From positions 1 to 36,536 of the forward strand of contig JALFNY010000064.1 in assembly GCA_022774105.1 (NCBI GenBank): a stretch of 36,536 nt of DNA, given 5' to 3'. Made by a program: the position numbers and the translations under genes. How positions within the stretch are numbered: the stretch's first letter is position 1; every line of letters starts with the position of its first letter. A model generated the notes under the pieces. It was given only the letters and a program-made list of their open reading frames with translations, did not search any database and had not been told where the DNA came from. This document shows, in pieces, positions 33,170 through 36,536 of the stretch. This DNA comes from Prevotella sp. GTDB taxonomy: Bacteria; Bacteroidota; Bacteroidia; Bacteroidales; Bacteroidaceae.

Positions 33170-34357
33170 TTATTTCTCGTTTCTCATGCCCATTTCGTAT
33201 GTTCCTTGCGCGGTGACTTGTCCGTTTCTGTCTTTTTCAACGAAGTCACCGTCTCGTTCATCGTCCTTGTACGAGCCTTCAAATCTTACTCCTTCTTTGC
33301 TTTCTTCTATTGCTTTCCCGTTGCGTTTGCCAGCCTTATATGTGCCTTTGAACCTTGAGTCGTCAGAGTAGTGTATTATCATTTCTCCGTCAGGCAGTCC
33401 GTTTTTGAAGTTTCCTTCATATATATCGCCGTTCTTCTTTGTCAGTTTGCCGCGTCCGTTCTGTCGGTCTGCCTTCCATAGTCCTATGTATGTGTCGCCG
33501 TTCCGCCATATAAAAGTTCCCATTCCGTCCTTATCTCCATCGTTGAAGTGGCCTGTATATTTGTCACCATTGGCATATCGGAATATGCCTTCGCCTGTTC
33601 TTTCTCCGTTTACATAGTCGCCTTCGTACACGTCGCCGTTGCGGAATTTGTAAACACCTCGTCCATTTTGCAGATCATCACGCCACATACCGTTGTATGT
33701 GTCACCCGTAGCATATTTGAATATGCCTTTTCCTGTGCGTTTATTCTCCACCCACTGTCCGTCATAGGAGCTTCCGTCCGCCCAATCGAAGTAGCCTTTG
33801 CCCCACTTCATGTCGTTCTTCCACTCTCCTTCATAATAGGCTCCGCCTTTATATGTGTACATTCCTTTTCCTTGTCGCTTGTCCTGCACCCAGTTTCCGT
33901 CATAGATGTCACCGGTATAATAGTACATCACGCCGTGTCCCTGCTGGTAATCACGAAACCAAAGGCCGTCATAACGGTTATTATTTGAGAAATAATATAT
34001 GCCTTTCCCGTGCTGTTGGTCTTGAAACCACTGCCCTACGTATCGTTCTCCGTCAGTGAACGAATATACGCCGTGTCCTTGTCGTTTTCCTTTTACATAC
34101 TCTCCTTCGAACGTGTCGCCGTTATCAAAGCGTGTACTTCCTTTTCCGTGCGGTTTTCCTCCAAGCATTTCGCCTTGATAATGACCCTTGTCATGTGTGT
34201 CACATGAGCCAAGGACTATTTTCTGGGACGATGCTCCAAGGGGTATAAGCAATAATATAATTTGTATTAGATATAATCTCACTGTTCTTTTGTATGCTTG
34301 CTGATTACGGGTTACAGGGCTGCCATCGCTGTGCAAAGTTGGCAATACGCCTTGCAT
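33170..34357 (-). CDS. Secreted or anchored MORN-repeat protein
   Basis: A 395-residue protein made almost wholly of MORN repeats. About 14 units of roughly 23 residues cover residues 55-395, with the pattern Y-x-G-x-W/F/Y-x6-G-x-G (YVGQWFQDQQHGKG, YEGEWKNDMKWGKG, YIGLWKADRQNGRG). The N terminus has a hydrophobic stretch (RLYLIQIILLLIPLGASS) that is a signal peptide or anchor, preceded by about 27 polar residues. The frame is open to 34429, but a -7 box at 34400-34407 lies inside that part, so I prefer the ATG at 34357. MORN repeats can bind membrane lipids in eukaryotes; the bacterial role is unknown. Confidence 0.82.
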   Translation of the reverse strand: MQGVLPTLHSDGSPVTRNQQAYKRTVRLYLIQIILLLIPLGASSQKIVLGSCDTHDKGHYQGEMLGGKPHGKGSTRFDNGDTFEGEYVKGKRQGHGVYSFTDGERYVGQWFQDQQHGKGIYYFSNNNRYDGLWFRDYQQGHGVMYYYTGDIYDGNWVQDKRQGKGMYTYKGGAYYEGEWKNDMKWGKGYFDWADGSSYDGQWVENKRTGKGIFKYATGDTYNGMWRDDLQNGRGVYKFRNGDVYEGDYVNGERTGEGIFRYANGDKYTGHFNDGDKDGMGTFIWRNGDTYIGLWKADRQNGRGKLTKKNGDIYEGNFKNGLPDGEMIIHYSDDSRFKGTYKAGKRNGKAIEESKEGVRFEGSYKDDERDGDFVEKDRNGQVTAQGTYEMGMRNEK

Positions 34358-34399
34358 CACGTGATTTGTGCTACTGATTCCCACTGATAATTTATGGTT

Positions 34400-34407
34400 C
34401 AAAATTA
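34400..34407 (-). promoter_or_regulatory. -7 box of the MORN-repeat gene
   Basis: Minus-strand TAATTTTG fits TAnnTTTG. The -33 site is weak. Its position argues for the internal start at 34357. Confidence 0.4.
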
Positions 34408-34502
34408 CAAATTTATTTTGGAAAAACAACCGTTCTTCAACATTTTTTATGTTTATTCTGTAAAATATTAGTAGAAAGGCCTCTTCAATGAATAATTATG
34501 AC

Positions 34503-34510
34503 TAACTTTG
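34503..34510 (+). promoter_or_regulatory. -7 box upstream of kdsB
   Basis: TAACTTTG fits TAnnTTTG, 97 nt upstream of the kdsB start. No TTTG at the -33 distance is seen. Confidence 0.45.
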
Positions 34511-34607
34511 CACCTATACTATATAAATAAGGTGTGCGGCATCCTACGAGTGCAACTCTGCCTCTGTTGTCGCCTCACTGTATCAACGCAAAATCCAACA
34601 TACGGAC

Positions 34608-35390
34608 ATGAGGTACATAGCCATTATCCCGGCGCGCTATGCGTCAACACGTTTTCCTGGCAAGCCGCTGGCCATTCTTGGCGGCAAGAGTGTCATACAG
34701 AGAGTTTACGAGCAGGTGAGCAAACAGTTGGATGCCGCGTGGGTGGCTACCGACGACCAGCGCATCCTTGACCATGTGCGCTCATGGGGCGGTAATGCGG
34801 TGATGACTTCTCCCGATCATAAGAGCGGAACAGACCGCATTGAAGAAGCGATGGAGAAGATAGAGGCTGCTGGTGAGAAGTATGACGTGGTCGTGAACGT
34901 GCAGGGTGACGAGCCTTTCATACAGCCAGAGCAGATTGCCGCCGTATGCAAATGTTTTGACGACAGCCAGACACAGATTGCAACACTCGGCATAAGGTTC
35001 GTACCTGACGGGGCAGACAGAGCTTCTATAACCAGGGAAGAGGCATGGAAACGTATCAGCAACGTCAACTCCCCGAAGATAGTAGTGGACAACAAGGGCT
35101 TTGCCATGTACTTCAGCCGCTCTGTGATACCGTTTATTCGTGGGAGGGAGACAGCGGAATGGTCTGACACCTATCCCTTTATGAAGCACATCGGAATGTA
35201 TGCCTATCGGCGAGACGTGCTGAGAGAGATAACATCTCTGCCACAGTCCTCGCTTGAAATGGCGGAGAGTCTGGAGCAGTTACGGTGGTTGCAGAACGGA
35301 TACAGAATCAAAGTGGGTGAGACCTATACCGAGACCATAGGCATAGACACGCCCGAAGACTTAGCGAAAGCGCAGGAACTACTCTCTTAA
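34608..35390 (+). CDS. kdsB: 3-deoxy-manno-octulosonate cytidylyltransferase
   Basis: A 260-residue CMP-Kdo synthetase that activates Kdo for lipid A core assembly. Family blocks are intact: AIIPARYASTRFPGKPLAILGGKSVIQRVYEQ (nucleotide-binding N terminus), WVATDDQRI, VVNVQGDEPFIQPEQI (metal and CTP site), SRSVIPFIRG, and the C-terminal 'SLEMAESLEQLRWLQNGYRIKV' and 'TIGIDTPEDLAKAQ'. Length is normal. It confirms a Gram-negative with LPS. The next gene follows after about 100 bp on the same strand. Confidence 0.97.
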   Translation: MRYIAIIPARYASTRFPGKPLAILGGKSVIQRVYEQVSKQLDAAWVATDDQRILDHVRSWGGNAVMTSPDHKSGTDRIEEAMEKIEAAGEKYDVVVNVQGDEPFIQPEQIAAVCKCFDDSQTQIATLGIRFVPDGADRASITREEAWKRISNVNSPKIVVDNKGFAMYFSRSVIPFIRGRETAEWSDTYPFMKHIGMYAYRRDVLREITSLPQSSLEMAESLEQLRWLQNGYRIKVGETYTETIGIDTPEDLAKAQELLS

Positions 35391-35494
35391 CAGTATCTCG
35401 CCCCACTGCTACATAGACTGTTGACACATACAATCACATGGACAGAAGGAGGCACAACCAGCAACCTAACACCCCCACAACCAACAATCTCACC

Positions 35495-36241
35495 ATGCAC
35501 TCATTCATAACCCATAACCTTATAACCCTCCTTGAGCGCGGTGCCTTCAACCAACCAAAGGCCGAGGCAAGGCTATTGCCCATGTCACCCCATAAATGGC
35601 GAAAACTTGTTGACGCTGCCGCGAGTCTGAACATACTACGTTTCGTGGCAAGGGGAGCGGAGATTATGAGGGACGACAAAGCCTTTTCGCCCACCCTGAC
35701 AGCAGCCATCACGGCGAGACATGGTGGCAAGGATGAGGTACCCTTCGACTACTCCAACGCTCATCTGTTTAACCACTGGACACAGAAGAAACTGGACGAG
35801 GTGCGTGAGGAGGAGATGAACTCACACAATACGTCTGACGAGACGCTGACATTGCTTGACATTATAATCAAGAACACGGAGCACATAGTGACCAAGGACA
35901 CAAGCATTGAGGGTATAATAACCATGGGGCAATATGTCAGGGAACAGAGAGAGGCGATTGACTACGACAAGTTGCGACTATGGCTCGCATACATAGGGCT
36001 GGTGCAGATAGCCTCCGTGGAGGGCAATATGCTCATTTCATGTATGGGGTTTGAGGCGGAGGAACTGCCGTTTGTAATAAAGCCATACCACAAGGCGAAG
36101 CATCTGTTTATGAACAGCATAACAAAAGTGTTTGGGAAACATTCGTTCAGCACGATGACACGCATGAACATTGCCATGCTCGAAACCATTAGCCACCGTT
36201 TTGTCAGTGCAATCTCTCTCGTGACAGACATAGAGGAATGA
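35495..36241 (+). CDS. Hypothetical protein following kdsB
   Basis: A 248-residue cytoplasmic, mainly helical protein that I do not recognise. It has an N-terminal 'ITHNLITLLERGAFNQ' and 'MSPHKWRKLVDAAASLNIL' region, a middle acidic helix 'TLLDIIIKNTEHIVTKDTSIEGI', and a C-terminal 'MLETISHRFVSAISLVTDIEE'. There are no signal peptide or membrane segments. The frame opens at 35438 with a low-complexity Asn/Pro/Thr lead-in; MHSFITHN at 35495 looks like the true start. Its position behind kdsB on the same strand suggests a conserved neighbour gene, but no function can be given. Confidence 0.7.
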   Translation: MHSFITHNLITLLERGAFNQPKAEARLLPMSPHKWRKLVDAAASLNILRFVARGAEIMRDDKAFSPTLTAAITARHGGKDEVPFDYSNAHLFNHWTQKKLDEVREEEMNSHNTSDETLTLLDIIIKNTEHIVTKDTSIEGIITMGQYVREQREAIDYDKLRLWLAYIGLVQIASVEGNMLISCMGFEAEELPFVIKPYHKAKHLFMNSITKVFGKHSFSTMTRMNIAMLETISHRFVSAISLVTDIEE

Positions 36242-36283
36242 GTGCCACTGACACCTAATCAAGATTTTAGACCTAACCGTTCA

Positions 36284-36454
36284 TTAGATTTCTGTTCATT
36301 TTTTGCCTATCAATGTGCCAGATAGTATCATGCTTCATCGAAGGCATAGCGGGCTATGGAGAGATGAAGCAGGGCACAAGATGGTGCATAGAAAAGCGTA
36401 AAGGGATAGAAAAGCCATTGTAATAAGTGAGGATATGGTTATAAGCGGTCTAAT
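36284..36454. repeat. Diverged dispersed repeat, copy B
   Basis: The partner of 9035-9203, in the same orientation. Copy B contains an 8-bp perfect inverted repeat (GCTTCATC 36332-36339 with GATGAAGC 36363-36370) enclosing CATAG/CTATG, which copy A has lost. A 36-codon reading from ATG 36313 ends at the same TAA position as in copy A. No other gene is seen after 36241. Confidence 0.6.
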
Positions 36455-36484
36455 GCACGATTAGGGTTAAAGCACAACAGCAAT

Positions 36485-36536
36485 GCAAACAGGTACTGAT
36501 TACAATGCAAACAGGTGCTGATTATAATGCAAACAG
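36485..36536. repeat. 22-bp tandem repeat array 5, cut by the window end
   Basis: AAACAG occurs at 36487, 36509 and 36531, again 22 bp apart, within GCAAACAGGTACTGATTACA-type units. Two full units and the beginning of a third are visible. The array continues beyond the window. Confidence 0.8.

Overview
The window is a stretch of a Bacteroidota chromosome, most likely Bacteroidales and Prevotella/Segatella-like. Three things point there. Promoters have the TTTG-N19/20-TAnnTTTG form of this phylum (for example 16901-16931, 23033-23063, 25503-25533, 26925-26956). Start codons follow A/C-rich leaders without Shine-Dalgarno motifs. The families present (DUF3256, DUF3298 lipoprotein, YhcH, Fe-S/diiron rubrerythrin with N-terminal rubredoxin, aryl-polyene-type lipid genes) are typical of Bacteroidales.

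1-8.85 kb, plus strand: the distal part of an aryl-polyene/flexirubin-like biosynthesis operon: GNAT-like acyltransferase, ketosynthase, ACP, two hotdog dehydratases, MMPL exporter, CrtI-like FAD oxidoreductase, LolA-like carrier and hotdog thioesterase. Several junctions are ATGA overlaps. The loading, ketoreductase and acyl/glycosyl-transfer genes expected for such a pathway must lie upstream of the window. 9.2-10.25 kb, minus: a small YtxH / holin-like / hypothetical envelope set. 10.4-14.7 kb, plus: SPOR lipoprotein, ruvX, peptide deformylase, TPR protein, DUF3256 protein. 14.8-16.8 kb, minus: DacB-type D,D-carboxypeptidase and rubrerythrin. 17.4-17.75 kb: a frameshifted small lipoprotein gene. 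17.86-18.03 kb, minus: two identical tRNA-Asp genes.

18.1-25.4 kb, minus: PIN-domain protein with long low-complexity tails, Fe-dependent alcohol dehydrogenase, a DUF4435 Toprim-like protein, an ABC/OLD-like ATPase, an HD phosphohydrolase and a secreted beta-helix protein. The ATPase and DUF4435 genes have the composition of a PARIS-type (AriA/AriB) antiphage system and have their own promoter. 25.6-28.5 kb, plus: DUF3298 lipoprotein, RNase P RNA and a YihY/BrkB membrane protein whose start codon touches the rnpB terminator. 28.5-34.4 kb, minus: SDR dehydrogenase, membrane protein, eukaryote-type glycogen branching enzyme, YhcH protein, MORN-repeat protein. 34.6-36.2 kb, plus: KdsB and a hypothetical protein.

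The strongest unexplained signal is a family of five intergenic arrays of an imperfectly palindromic 22-bp unit (core AATCAGGTGCTGATTACA) at about 8.94, 17.1, 22.1, 26.65 and 36.49 kb, in both orientations, always with an exact 22-bp period. One array sits between the two genes of the PARIS-like pair. Two of the arrays are also flanked by diverged copies of a second, about 170-bp repeat. All statements come from reading the sequence by eye; no database search was run.
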